Below, piece by piece: positions 26,556 to 35,607 of a stretch of 64,000 bases of DNA. The stretch comes from an uncultured Pseudomonadales bacterium (GTDB lineage: Bacteria > Pseudomonadota > Gammaproteobacteria > Pseudomonadales > Azotimanducaceae), in assembly GCA_937921865.1 (NCBI GenBank), contig CAKZWF010000033.1, positions 1 to 64,000 of the forward strand, read 5' to 3'. Both the position numbers and the translations under genes were made by a program. Under the pieces are notes generated by a model. It had not been told where the DNA came from, did not search any database, and saw nothing but the letters and a program-made list of their open reading frames with translations. Position 1 is the first letter of the stretch. Each line of letters opens with the position of its first letter.

Positions 26556-28211
26556 TCAGTGTACCGGGTTGTCCGACGCTTCCTTGAGCAGACTTCTGGC
26601 GTAGTCGCGCGATTTCTTGGTGATCCCGGAGCCGGCGAGCATGCGTGCCAGCTCATCGATGCGACCTCCTTCGGGCAGCGGGTCGATGCGAGTGTCCTGC
26701 TCTTCATCTTTGTGCACCCGCATGTGCTGCTCTCCGAGGGCCGCCACCTGCGGAGCATGGGTCACACACAGCACCTGAGTACGCCGCGCCAGACCGCGCA
26801 GCAACCGGCCGACCACGTCCGCGGTCGTGCCGCCAACGCCGACGTCAGCTTCGTCGAGCACCAGTGTTGGCAGCTGGCTTTTTTGTGCAGCCACTGTCTG
26901 AATAGCCAGGCTGATTCGTGCCTGTTCGCCCCCCGAGGCCACCTTGGCCAGCGGGGCGGCGGAGAATTTGGGGTTCGTGACGCAGAGAAACTCCACCTTT
27001 TCGACGCCGTGGGCGGCTTCACAAGGGGTAAATGCCAGTGACAGAGTACCTTCAGAGATGCCCAGGGTGCGCATGCAGTCAGTGACTGCACTGGCAAATG
27101 AATCCGCGCTCGCGCGCCGTTGTTTGCTGATACGCGCTGCAAGCTTGCGATAGGCTTTTTCCTGCTGCTCCTGTTCAACCTCGAGGGTCTCCAGTGCCGA
27201 CCGGTCGGTAGACATCGATTCGAGCTCGTCGTGCAGCGAACGCATCAGCCGCGCCAGATCATCAGGTTCCACCCGGTGTTTTCGCGCCAGTTCATGCAGT
27301 TCACTGAGCCTGCGATCGAGACTCTGCAGCGCCTGCGGATCGTGTTCGAGGGTCCGTTCATAGACTTTCAGATCGCGTGTTGTGTCGTCGGCGAGTGCCA
27401 GTGCGCTGCGCAGCGTTTCCAGGCTGGCGCTCAGGGCAGGATGTTCATCGTCCAGCCGCTCCAGTTGGCCGAGTGCTTGAGCCAGTGCGGTGTCCTCTTC
27501 GAGAACTTCGAGTGCCTGATGAACGTGGTCGAGCAGAAGTTGAGCCTGACTCTGCCGCTTGTGTTCGCGGGTGATATTCGCGAATTCCCCGGGCTGAGGA
27601 TCAATCTGGGACAGTTCTTCGAGCTGATAGGTCAGCAGCGAAGTCCGATCCTCGCTGTCGCGAACCGCGTTGCGCAGGTCAGACAGCGACTTTGCGGTCT
27701 GCCGCCAGTCGACAAACGCCAGTCGGCACTTGCCCAGCAGACTTTTGTCGACTCCGTAATCGTCCAGCAGTGCCAGCTGGACTTCAGGATCTGCCAGACG
27801 CTGATGTTCATTCTGGCCGTGGACGTCCACCAGATCGCCGGTCAAGGCTTTGAGTTGTCGCAGATTGACAGGGGTGCCGTTGATAAACGCTTTCGAACGA
27901 CCATCGCTGGTCAGGGTGCGGCGCACCAGGCAACGCCCGGGCTGGTCGGGGTCGTCCAGGCTCTGTTCATGCAGCAGCATATGCAAGGGGCTTGCGCTGC
28001 CCAGATCGAACTCCGCGGTTATTTCCGCGCGGGCAGCACCCGGGCGCAGGGTATCGGCATTGGCGCGATCGCCGAGAACCAGACCCAGTGCGCCTAGAAT
28101 GATTGATTTTCCGGCGCCGGACTCCCCGGTTATGACCGTCAGGCCGTTCTGGAACGCTACATCGAGAGCACGCACCAGCAGAAAGTCGCGAATGTGCAGA
28201 TTCTTCAACAT
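26556..28211 (-). CDS. recN: DNA repair protein RecN
   Basis: SMC-like ATPase (551 aa) that acts in double-strand-break repair. The Walker A is 'GESGAGKSI' near residue 30. A long coiled-coil middle follows with the zinc-less hinge of RecN, then the signature 'VASGGEQARISLAIQ' and Walker B 'TLVLDEADVGVGG'. ATG at 28211 ('MLKNLHIRDF') is the family start; the track ORF adds about 93 spurious residues reaching into hrcA. Usually SOS-controlled, but I find no LexA box in the 81-bp gap to hrcA. Divergent from hrcA. Confidence 0.96.
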   Translation of the reverse strand: MLKNLHIRDFLLVRALDVAFQNGLTVITGESGAGKSIILGALGLVLGDRANADTLRPGAARAEITAEFDLGSASPLHMLLHEQSLDDPDQPGRCLVRRTLTSDGRSKAFINGTPVNLRQLKALTGDLVDVHGQNEHQRLADPEVQLALLDDYGVDKSLLGKCRLAFVDWRQTAKSLSDLRNAVRDSEDRTSLLTYQLEELSQIDPQPGEFANITREHKRQSQAQLLLDHVHQALEVLEEDTALAQALGQLERLDDEHPALSASLETLRSALALADDTTRDLKVYERTLEHDPQALQSLDRRLSELHELARKHRVEPDDLARLMRSLHDELESMSTDRSALETLEVEQEQQEKAYRKLAARISKQRRASADSFASAVTDCMRTLGISEGTLSLAFTPCEAAHGVEKVEFLCVTNPKFSAAPLAKVASGGEQARISLAIQTVAAQKSQLPTLVLDEADVGVGGTTADVVGRLLRGLARRTQVLCVTHAPQVAALGEQHMRVHKDEEQDTRIDPLPEGGRIDELARMLAGSGITKKSRDYARSLLKEASDNPVH

Positions 28212-28292
28212 GTCTTGACGACGCTCGCTTATTAACCAAAGCTCTAGCAGTGAGCAGATGGTACTGGAAGCACGAGCGGAAGTTGTAATCTC

Positions 28293-29342
28293 ATGAGTAA
28301 TCGGCTGGAAGAACCCATTGATGAGCGGACCCGGCGACTGTTCAAGTTGCTGGTGGAAAGCTATCTTGATGAAGGTACGCCGGTCGCATCGAAGAAGCTG
28401 GCATCGGATCCCGGGATGAGTGTCAGCCCGGCAACGGTGCGCAACATCATGGCCGAACTCGAACACCAGGGACTGGTACGCTCGCCCCATACCTCAGCCG
28501 GCAAAGTGCCCACCACTCAGGGCCTGAGATTTTTCATCGACAGCCTGCTGTCGGTTGAACCTTTAGATGACCAGCGTATTGACGCGCTGCGACACGAGCT
28601 GAATCCCGATCTTTCGCCAAGCGAACTGGTGGAATGCGCCTCCAATATGCTCTCCACGCTGACCCGCATGACCTGTGTGATCACCCTGCCCAGGCGCGAC
28701 CATGTGGCCTTGCGCCAGGTGGAATTTCTGCCGCTGTCGGGTGACCGGGTGCTGGTGATCCTGGTGTTGAATGATCGGGAAGTGCAGAACCGGGTCATTC
28801 ATACCGAACGCGAGTACACCGCGGTCGAACTCACTCAGGCGGCCAATCTGATCAATCACGAGTTTGGTGGCAGATCACTGGTGCGGATCCGTGATGAAAT
28901 CGTCAACAGCATGCAGGCGGATAAAGATCGCATGGACGGCCTGATGCAGACCGCACTGGATGTCGCGGGGCAGATTTTTGTTGCGCCTGACGAGCCGGCG
29001 GAAAGCCAGCAGATGATTGTGTCCGGAGAATCCCAGCTGCTGGAAATGAGCAGCGATACCGGCGCGCTGAGGACGCTGTTCGAAGCTTTTTCCCACAAAG
29101 GCCGAATCCTGCACCTGCTTGACCAGTGTCTGCAGAGTGACGGCATTCAGCTGTTTATTGGTGAAGAATCCGGCTACGAATTTTTCGACGATTTCAGCGT
29201 CGTCACCGCGCCCTACGAGGTTCACGGCCAGGCTGCCGGGGTGCTGGGAGTGGTTGGACCGACCCGTATGGCCTATCGCGAAGTGATCCCCGTTGTCGAT
29301 GTGACAGCTCGCGTACTCGGCGCCGCCATCAACCAGATCTGA
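28293..29342 (+). CDS. hrcA: Heat-inducible transcription repressor HrcA
   Basis: Repressor of class I heat-shock genes that binds CIRCE operators and is kept active by GroEL. The N-terminal winged helix is intact ('LVESYLDEGTPVASKKLA' and 'VSPATVRNIMAELEHQGLVRSPHTSAGKVPT'), followed by the GAF-like domain ending 'PVVDVTARVLGAAINQI'; 349 aa. First gene of a same-strand run hrcA-grpE-dnaK-dnaJ. No CIRCE (TTAGCACTC-N9-GAGTGCTAA) is visible upstream of any of these genes, so its targets probably lie elsewhere (for example groESL). Confidence 0.95.
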   Translation: MSNRLEEPIDERTRRLFKLLVESYLDEGTPVASKKLASDPGMSVSPATVRNIMAELEHQGLVRSPHTSAGKVPTTQGLRFFIDSLLSVEPLDDQRIDALRHELNPDLSPSELVECASNMLSTLTRMTCVITLPRRDHVALRQVEFLPLSGDRVLVILVLNDREVQNRVIHTEREYTAVELTQAANLINHEFGGRSLVRIRDEIVNSMQADKDRMDGLMQTALDVAGQIFVAPDEPAESQQMIVSGESQLLEMSSDTGALRTLFEAFSHKGRILHLLDQCLQSDGIQLFIGEESGYEFFDDFSVVTAPYEVHGQAAGVLGVVGPTRMAYREVIPVVDVTARVLGAAINQI

Positions 29343-29344
29343 GG

Positions 29345-29372
29345 CTTGATTTTCCACTGACTGTCCCCATAT
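29345..29372 (+). promoter_or_regulatory. Sigma-32-like promoter of grpE
   Basis: CTTGATT at 29345-29351, 13-bp spacer, then CCCCATAT at 29365-29372, a perfect match to the heat-shock -10 element. It lies about 55 bp upstream of the grpE ATG, in the gap after hrcA. Confidence 0.7.
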
Positions 29373-29426
29373 CTGCCATGCCCTGCGCCATCGCGGGGCA
29401 TGCAAAAGGCCGACAGTGGAGAAATT

Positions 29427-30062
29427 ATGGCGGACAAACCCGAAGACCAATCTGACGTTCGAGCTGATGCAGGCGATGAATCAGCGGACTTCGAAGAACA
29501 GTCTCAGACAGGGGCCTCAGAGCAGGCAGCGGCAGCGCCCGGTTCGCAAGATTCGTCGTCGCTACAGACGCAGCTGGAGGCTGCTCAGGCACAGATAGCT
29601 GCGCTCACCGACCAGGCCCTGCGAGCCCAGGCGGATGCCGAAAATGCCCGCCGTCGAGCCGCCCGGGATGTCGAAAATGCGCACAAATATGCGCTGGAAA
29701 AGTTTGTAGCCGAGCTGCTGCCTGTGCTCGACAGCCTGGAAAAGGCGGTTGAAACGGCGGCTGCGGCAGCACAGGGGGCAACACCTGAAGGTGCTGCAGA
29801 GACCAATGAAGCAGCCGCTGCGATCGCTGAAGGCGTTCAGCTGTCTGCGAAGCTGTTTGTCGATGTTCTTGCCAAGGTCGGCATCAACCAGCTCGACCCG
29901 ATTGGCGAACCCTTCGATCCTCAGCATCACGAAGCCATGGCCATGGTGCCGAACCCCGACCTGGAACCGAATTCGGTGATGGACGTGATGCAGAAAGGCT
30001 ACACCCTGAATGGCCGGCTGGTGCGGGCGGCGATGGTGGTGGTCAGTAAAGCACCAGATTGA
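29427..30062 (+). CDS. grpE: Nucleotide exchange factor GrpE
   Basis: Co-chaperone that releases ADP from DnaK. The acidic, Ala/Gln-rich disordered N terminus and coiled coil ('DQALRAQADAENARRRAARDVENAHKYALEKF') precede the beta-domain ('GINQLDPIGEPFDPQHHEAMAM' and 'VMQKGYTLNGRLVRAAMVVVSKAP'). 211 aa from the ATG at 29427 behind 'GGAG'; the track adds nine residues. An Ala/Glu-rich insert ('ETAAAAAQGATPEGAAETNEAAAAIAEG') before the C-terminal domain is longer than in E. coli. Confidence 0.96.
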   Translation: MADKPEDQSDVRADAGDESADFEEQSQTGASEQAAAAPGSQDSSSLQTQLEAAQAQIAALTDQALRAQADAENARRRAARDVENAHKYALEKFVAELLPVLDSLEKAVETAAAAAQGATPEGAAETNEAAAAIAEGVQLSAKLFVDVLAKVGINQLDPIGEPFDPQHHEAMAMVPNPDLEPNSVMDVMQKGYTLNGRLVRAAMVVVSKAPD

Positions 30063-30091
30063 GTTTTTCGGCAATAAGGCCGCACTGCGGG

Positions 30092-30119
30092 CTTGAAACG
30101 TGGGCAGGAGCCCACATAT
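30092..30119 (+). promoter_or_regulatory. Sigma-32-like promoter of dnaK
   Basis: CTTGAAA at 30092-30098 is a perfect heat-shock -35. A 13-bp spacer leads to CCACATAT at 30112-30119, one mismatch from CCCCATAT. It ends about 67 bp before the dnaK ATG. The spacing is identical to the grpE element. Confidence 0.75.
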
Positions 30120-30186
30120 AGCCGTCAACAGACAGTTAATCGGTAGTTCAGACAGTAGCTGCCAGCAGCATCGGGAGATTTAGCAA

Positions 30187-32121
30187 ATGGGTAAGATCAT
30201 CGGTATCGACCTCGGAACGACCAACTCGTGTGTGGCCGTGCTCGAAGGCAAAGACGCCAAGGTTATTGAAAATTCTGAAGGTGATCGCACCACGCCTTCC
30301 ATTATTGCCTACACGGACGATGGTGAGATCCTGGTTGGTCAGAGCGCCAAACGCCAGGCCGTCACCAACCCGACCAATACGCTTTTTGCGGTCAAGCGCC
30401 TCATCGGTCGACAGTTCAAAGACGACGTTGTGCAGAAAGACATCAAGATGGTGCCGTACGGCATTGTCGAAGCCGGTAATGGCGATGCCTGGGTAGAAGT
30501 CAAAGGTGAACAGCTGGCACCGCCGCAGATTTCTGCGGAAGTGCTCAAAAAGATGAAGAAGACGGCTGAAGAATATCTCGGTGAGGACGTAACCGAGGCG
30601 GTGATCACCGTACCCGCATATTTCAACGACTCTCAGCGTCAGGCAACCAAAGACGCCGGTCGAATTGCCGGTCTCGACGTCAAACGCATCATCAATGAAC
30701 CCACCGCCGCAGCCTTGGCCTACGGTCTTGATAAGAAGCGCGGCGATACCAAAATTGTCGTTTATGACCTCGGTGGCGGTACCTTTGACGTATCGATCAT
30801 CGAAATTGCCGAAATTGACGGTGAGCACCAGTTTGAAGTGCTGTCGACCAATGGCGACACGTTCCTCGGTGGTGAAGATTTCGACCTGCGCGTGATCGAC
30901 TATCTGGCGGAAGAGTTCAAGAAAGAAAACAGTGTGGATCTGCATAACGATCCGCTGGCATTGCAGCGCCTGAAGGAAGCTGCTGAAAAAGCCAAGATTG
31001 AGCTCTCCAACCGCACACAGACGGAAATCAATCTGCCCTACATCACCGCAGACGCGACCGGACCCAAGCACCTGGTGTTGAAACTGACCCGGGCGAAGCT
31101 CGAGTCTCTGGTCGAAGATCTGGTTGATCGGACCATCGGTCCATGCCGCACGGCGTTGGAAGATGCCGGTGTGTCAGCCAGCGATATCGATGACGTGATC
31201 CTGGTCGGTGGTCAGACCCGAATGCCGCAGGTTCAGGAGAAGGTTAAAGAGTTTTTTGGCCAGGAAGCCCGCAAAGACGTAAACCCTGACGAAGCCGTTG
31301 CGGTAGGTGCTGCCATTCAGGCCGCGGTACTTTCCGGCGATGTCAAAGACGTGCTGCTGCTTGATGTGACGCCACTGTCCCTGGGTATCGAAACCCTGGG
31401 TGGTGTGATGAGCGCGCTGATCGAGAAGAACACCACGATTCCTTCAAAGAAGACGCAGGTATTCTCGACCGCTGACGACAATCAGACGGCAGTGACGATC
31501 CACGTGCTGCAGGGCGAACGCAAGCAGGCGGGCCAGAACAAATCGCTGGGTCGCTTCGATCTGGCTGATATCCCACCGTCGCCGCGGGGCATGCCGCAGA
31601 TCGAGGTGGCTTTTGATATCGATGCGAACGGCATTCTCAATGTTTCTGCGAAAGACAAAGCGACCGGCAAAGAGCAGTCGATTGTCATTAAAGCCTCATC
31701 CGGTCTGTCCGATGACGAAATCGATCAGATGGTCCGTGATGCAGAAGCCCATGCCGAAGAAGATCTCAAGTTCGAAGAGCTGGTGAATCTGCGCAATCAG
31801 GCTGATGGCCTGATCCACGCTGCCCGAAAGTCGGTTGAAGATGCTGGCGATAAGGCAACGGAAGAAGAGAAGTCAGCAATCGAAACTGCAGCGACCGCTC
31901 TGGAAGAAGCTCTGCAAAGCGGCGACAAGGCTGATATCGAAGCCAAGATCCAGGCCCTGTCAGAAGCCTCTACTTCGCTGGCGCAGAAGCTCTATGCCGA
32001 GCAGGCGGAGCAAGCGCAGGCTGCAGACGGTGACGCGGCCGGCGCCAATGCTGAAAATGCTGATGGCGAGACCGTTGATGCTGAGTTTGAGGAAGTCAAA
32101 GACGACGAAGACAAGAAATAG
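30187..32121 (+). CDS. dnaK: Chaperone protein DnaK (Hsp70)
   Basis: ATP-dependent cytoplasmic chaperone, 644 aa. The nucleotide-binding domain shows '[16 protein letters not shown]', '[13 protein letters not shown]' and '[14 protein letters not shown]'. The interdomain linker '[16 protein letters not shown]' leads into the substrate-binding domain and helical lid. The disordered acidic tail ends '[14 protein letters not shown]', the C-terminal EEVKDDK-type motif of proteobacterial DnaK. Preceded by its own sigma-32-like promoter and followed by a terminator, so it can be expressed apart from dnaJ. Confidence 0.98.
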   Translation: MGKIIGIDLGTTNSCVAVLEGKDAKVIENSEGDRTTPSIIAYTDDGEILVGQSAKRQAVTNPTNTLFAVKRLIGRQFKDDVVQKDIKMVPYGIVEAGNGDAWVEVKGEQLAPPQISAEVLKKMKKTAEEYLGEDVTEAVITVPAYFNDSQRQATKDAGRIAGLDVKRIINEPTAAALAYGLDKKRGDTKIVVYDLGGGTFDVSIIEIAEIDGEHQFEVLSTNGDTFLGGEDFDLRVIDYLAEEFKKENSVDLHNDPLALQRLKEAAEKAKIELSNRTQTEINLPYITADATGPKHLVLKLTRAKLESLVEDLVDRTIGPCRTALEDAGVSASDIDDVILVGGQTRMPQVQEKVKEFFGQEARKDVNPDEAVAVGAAIQAAVLSGDVKDVLLLDVTPLSLGIETLGGVMSALIEKNTTIPSKKTQVFSTADDNQTAVTIHVLQGERKQAGQNKSLGRFDLADIPPSPRGMPQIEVAFDIDANGILNVSAKDKATGKEQSIVIKASSGLSDDEIDQMVRDAEAHAEEDLKFEELVNLRNQADGLIHAARKSVEDAGDKATEEEKSAIETAATALEEALQSGDKADIEAKIQALSEASTSLAQKLYAEQAEQAQAADGDAAGANAENADGETVDAEFEEVKDDEDKK

Positions 32122-32180
32122 TCGACGTCAGCTGGAACAACAGCGGATCGTCGAATCGTCGAATTGGACACGCAGAGAAT

Positions 32181-32202
32181 GGGACGCAGCAGCGTCCCTT
32201 TT
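32181..32202 (+). terminator. Terminator after dnaK
   Basis: GGGACGC and GCGTCCC form a 7-bp stem with an AGCA loop, followed by TTTT. It lies 60 bp after the dnaK stop and before dnaJ. The T-run is short, so partial readthrough into dnaJ is plausible. Confidence 0.65.
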
Positions 32203-32289
32203 CGTGTTCGCATAGAAGTGGCACGCAGATAATTGTGCTTTGAAAGAACAGTCGTATCAGGCACAAGCCTGACCGGGTAGCATGCAGCG

Positions 32290-33417
32290 ATGGCGAAAAG
32301 AGACTATTACGAAATTCTCGGACTGAACCGGGACGCACCGGAAGCAGACATTAAGAAGGCTTATCGCCGGCTGGCGATGAAGTTTCATCCTGATCGGAAT
32401 CCGGATGATGCGTCGGCTGAGGATAAGTTCAAAGAGGCAACCGAAGCCTACGAAATACTGGCGGATTCAGAAAAGCGCGCGGCGTACGATCAGTATGGTC
32501 ATGCCGGTGTTGATCCAAGTATGGGTGGTGGCTTCGAAGGCACCAGCTTCTCGGACATATTCTCCGATGTCTTCGGTGACATCTTTGGTGGCGCCGGCGG
32601 CGGTGGTGGACGCAGCTCGGTTCAGCGTGGTGCGGATCTGCGCTATGTGCTCGACCTCAGTCTGGAACAGGCCGTCAGTGGCGACAACGTTGAGATTGAT
32701 GTACCGGTGCTCTCAGCCTGTGAGGCCTGCGATAGCAGCGGTGCCAAGCCGGGCACCACGCCGTCAACGTGCCCCGATTGTGGCGGTGCCGGACAAATCC
32801 GCGTGGCTCAGGGGTTCTTCTCCCTGCAGCAGACCTGCCCGCGTTGTCGTGGCAATGGCAGAGTGATCACGGACCCCTGCAGCCAGTGTGGCGGTGCCGG
32901 GCGCAAAGAGAAACGCAAAACTCTGGCTGTGAAAATCCCTGCGGGCGTGGATACCGGGGATCGTATTCGCCTGACCGGCGAAGGCGAAGCAGGTTTCAAC
33001 GGCGGTCCGCCCGGGGATCTTTATGTCCAGATCGAAGTTCAGCCACACCAGATCTTTTCCCGGGACGGTCGCAATCTGTTCTGTGAAATGCCGCTGTCGT
33101 TTGTTGATGCTGCGCTGGGCGGCGAGATAGAAGTGCCGACCCTGGATGGTCGGGTGAAGCTGAAAATTCCACCGGAAACTCAATCTGGCAAGGTCTTTCG
33201 GCTGCGTGGCAAGGGCGTGACCCCGGTACGTGGCGGTGGCGTAGGTGATCTGCTCTGTAAGGTTAATCTGGAAACTCCAGTGCGGCTGTCGGAGCAGCAG
33301 AAGCAACTGTTGCGCGACTTCAAGAAGTCGCTGGCGGAAGGTGCAGGTAAACACTCACCTCAGGAAAGTTCCTGGTTCCAGGGCGTGAAAGATTTTTTTG
33401 ATGGGTTGAAGTCGTAG
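32290..33417 (+). CDS. dnaJ: Chaperone protein DnaJ (Hsp40)
   Basis: Type I J-protein that delivers clients to DnaK and stimulates its ATPase. The J domain ('[34 protein letters not shown]') contains HPD. A Gly/Phe-rich linker ('[23 protein letters not shown]') follows, then a zinc-finger domain in which four CxxCxGxG-type repeats are visible, the first as '[12 protein letters not shown]'. C-terminal beta domains close the protein; 375 aa. A short inverted repeat (TCAGGC-ACAA-GCCTGA, 32257-32272) lies just before the start. Confidence 0.97.
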   Translation: MAKRDYYEILGLNRDAPEADIKKAYRRLAMKFHPDRNPDDASAEDKFKEATEAYEILADSEKRAAYDQYGHAGVDPSMGGGFEGTSFSDIFSDVFGDIFGGAGGGGGRSSVQRGADLRYVLDLSLEQAVSGDNVEIDVPVLSACEACDSSGAKPGTTPSTCPDCGGAGQIRVAQGFFSLQQTCPRCRGNGRVITDPCSQCGGAGRKEKRKTLAVKIPAGVDTGDRIRLTGEGEAGFNGGPPGDLYVQIEVQPHQIFSRDGRNLFCEMPLSFVDAALGGEIEVPTLDGRVKLKIPPETQSGKVFRLRGKGVTPVRGGGVGDLLCKVNLETPVRLSEQQKQLLRDFKKSLAEGAGKHSPQESSWFQGVKDFFDGLKS

Positions 33418-33481
33418 CGGCGGATTCCAGCTCGCAGGCGATTGCTGACAGGGTAATGCTGACGGATTAATGGATAAACGT

Positions 33482-34282
33482 ATGAACATAACCGTCGTTG
33501 GTGTTGCCGGGCGCATGGGTCAGGCTCTGGTGCGTCGCTTGTGTGCTCACCCTGATCTGCGACTGGCCGCCGCCGTTGCCCGCCCGGGTTCAGACGCGCT
33601 CGGCGAAGATGCCGGAGTTCTGGCCGGCGCTGGCGCCAGTGGCGTGCCGGTCACCGACGATGTTGCAGCCGGGGTCGCAGTGGCTGAGCTGGTCATAGAT
33701 TTTTCCACGCCGGCAGCTTCCCGTCGGGTTCTGGGCGAGTGTCTTGCGGCAGGCAAACGTCTGGTGATCGGTACCACCGGCTTCACCGCAGGCGATCTCG
33801 AGGCAGTTTCCGAGGCGTCGAAACACATTGCTATCGTGCTGGCGCCGAACATGAGCGTCGGCGTTAATCTGACCTTCAAACTGATTGAGATGGCAGCGCG
33901 GGCGCTGGGCGACGATGTTGATGTGGAAGTGATCGAAGCCCACCACCGGGACAAGGTTGACGCACCGTCTGGAACCGCCGTGCGCATGGGCGAGATCCTT
34001 GGGCAGGTGCTTGGTCGAGACCTGGAACAGGATGCGGTGTATGGCCGCCAGGGTCAGGTCGGGGCTCGAGCGCGATCGACCATAGGATTTTCGTCGATAC
34101 GCGGCGGTGACATTATTGGCGAACATACCGTGATGTTTGCTGGTATTGGCGAGCGGATAGAGCTGACTCATCGGGCCCAGAGTCGGGATAATTTTGTCAC
34201 CGGTGCACTTCGAGCGGCGCTGTTTGCGGTGGACAAAGATTCCGGGCTGTTTGATATGCAGGATGTGCTGGGCTTGAGCTGA
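33482..34282 (+). CDS. dapB: 4-hydroxy-tetrahydrodipicolinate reductase
   Basis: Reductase of lysine and diaminopimelate synthesis using NAD(P)H. The dinucleotide motif is 'VVGVAGRMGQALV'. 'VIGTTGFTAGDL' and the active-site 'EVIEAHHRDKVDAPSGTA', with the catalytic His pair and Lys, are all present; the tail is 'HRAQSRDNFVTGALRAALF'. Two ATGs four codons apart (33470 and 33482) are possible; the second matches the usual N-terminal length. Sits between dnaJ and carA, a conserved order in this class. Confidence 0.95.
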   Translation: MNITVVGVAGRMGQALVRRLCAHPDLRLAAAVARPGSDALGEDAGVLAGAGASGVPVTDDVAAGVAVAELVIDFSTPAASRRVLGECLAAGKRLVIGTTGFTAGDLEAVSEASKHIAIVLAPNMSVGVNLTFKLIEMAARALGDDVDVEVIEAHHRDKVDAPSGTAVRMGEILGQVLGRDLEQDAVYGRQGQVGARARSTIGFSSIRGGDIIGEHTVMFAGIGERIELTHRAQSRDNFVTGALRAALFAVDKDSGLFDMQDVLGLS

Positions 34283-34314
34283 TCGCTCCGGTAGACTTCG
34301 CTACCCAAAATAAG

Positions 34315-34390
34315 GCGAGATCGTAGCCACACCCTGAGAATCTGTTTGGATTCCTGCCGGTGTGAAAGAGCATTGCGATCTCGCTTTTTT
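34315..34390 (+). terminator. Terminator or attenuator between dapB and carA
   Basis: GCGAGATCG (34315-34323) pairs perfectly with CGATCTCGC (34376-34384), followed by TTTTTT. Inside the long loop, CACACC pairs with GGTGTG. This two-tier stem is either the dapB terminator or an attenuator in the carAB leader, depending on where the carA promoter lies. Confidence 0.7.
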
Positions 34391-34392
34391 AC

Positions 34393-34441
34393 GGCCGGTT
34401 AACAGCAATGACTGCAGTTTACTGCAGGAGTTAAAACGGCC
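34393..34441 (+). promoter_or_regulatory. Second structured hairpin in the carAB leader
   Basis: GGCCG and TTAAC pair with GTTAA and CGGCC across a 1x2 internal loop. An inner stem forms from two CTGCAG palindromes around TTTA. The structure ends 26 bp before the carA start and immediately follows the terminator-like stem. Confidence 0.5.
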
Positions 34442-34467
34442 TGGATGACATCTGGGAACACACTGGA

Positions 34468-35607
34468 TTGGTGAATACATTGACGCCGGCACTGCTAGCC
34501 CTTGAAGACGGTAGCCTCTTTCAGGGGGTATCGATCGGCATTGATGGCAGATCGGCGGGTGAGGTGGTGTTCAATACTGCCATGACCGGCTACCAGGAAA
34601 TCCTCACCGATCCATCCTACGCTCGCCAGATCATCACACTCACCTACCCGCAGATTGGTAACACCGGCATCAACCCGGAAGACATGGAATCCGACCAGGT
34701 CTGGGCCAGCGGTCTGGTGATACGCCAGACACCGCGTCTCCCCAGCAGCTGGCGGATGACCGAAACACTGCAGAGTTTTCTTAAGCGTCAGGGTGTCGTG
34801 GCAATCGCTGATGTGGACACCCGCCGGCTCACCAGTCTGATTCGGGAAAAAGGCGCTCTTGCTGGCTGCATTGTTGCCGGTCAGTCTGTCGACGAAGCCG
34901 CGGCACTCGCCGCAGCAACCGGTTTTCCAGGTCTGCAGGGGATGGATCTGGCGAAACAGGTCACCCGGCAAAACAACGGCGAGTGGCGGGAAACCGATTG
35001 GTCTATAGACTCAGGCTACGGTGAACTGAGTGAGCCGCGCTTCCATGTGGTGGCTTATGACTTTGGCGTCAAGCGCAACATTCTGCGACTGCTGGCAGCT
35101 CGCGGCTGTCGGCTGACCGTCGTTCCAGCGACGACGACGGCTGAACAGGTGCTGGCCCTCGCGCCAGATGGCGTTTTCCTTTCAAACGGTCCCGGTGACC
35201 CGGAACCCTGTGACTATGCGATAGCCGCGATCCGTGAGTTGCTCGACGCCGAACTGCCCATCTTCGGTATCTGTCTCGGTCATCAGCTGTTGTCGCTGGC
35301 CAGCGGTGCGCGCACTCTGAAAATGCCTCATGGGCACCATGGCGCCAACCATCCCGTGAAAGATCTCCGCGATGAGCGGGTGGTGATCACCAGCCAGAAT
35401 CATGGTTTTGCCGTTGACGCCGAGTCGCTGCCGAATTGCTTGGAAACCACTCATCTGTCTTTGTTTGATGGCACCGTGCAGGGTGTACGTCGCACGGACC
35501 GGCCCGCTTTTGGCTTTCAGGGCCACCCTGAAGCCAGCCCGGGCCCTCAGGATTGCCAGTATCTCTTTGACGAATTCATCTCACTGATGGAGGCCCGTAG
35601 TGCCTAA
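34468..35607 (+). CDS. carA: Carbamoyl-phosphate synthase small subunit
   Basis: Glutamine amidotransferase subunit that hydrolyses Gln and channels ammonia to CarB, feeding arginine and pyrimidine synthesis. The N-terminal CPSase domain ('[22 protein letters not shown]') is followed by a class I GATase domain. Its nucleophile Cys is in '[10 protein letters not shown]', and the His/Glu pair in '[15 protein letters not shown]'. Start is TTG 34468 or GTG 34471, both non-ATG. It overlaps carB by 8 bp, consistent with translational coupling and 1:1 assembly. Confidence 0.97.
   Translation: MVNTLTPALLALEDGSLFQGVSIGIDGRSAGEVVFNTAMTGYQEILTDPSYARQIITLTYPQIGNTGINPEDMESDQVWASGLVIRQTPRLPSSWRMTETLQSFLKRQGVVAIADVDTRRLTSLIREKGALAGCIVAGQSVDEAAALAAATGFPGLQGMDLAKQVTRQNNGEWRETDWSIDSGYGELSEPRFHVVAYDFGVKRNILRLLAARGCRLTVVPATTTAEQVLALAPDGVFLSNGPGDPEPCDYAIAAIRELLDAELPIFGICLGHQLLSLASGARTLKMPHGHHGANHPVKDLRDERVVITSQNHGFAVDAESLPNCLETTHLSLFDGTVQGVRRTDRPAFGFQGHPEASPGPQDCQYLFDEFISLMEARSA

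Noticed and set aside
27120-28097. 325-aa plus-strand ORF
   Set aside because: Antisense shadow of recN.
28212-28292. LexA box or CIRCE between recN and hrcA
   Set aside because: No CTGT-N8-ACAG palindrome and no inverted TTAGCACTC repeat could be found by eye.
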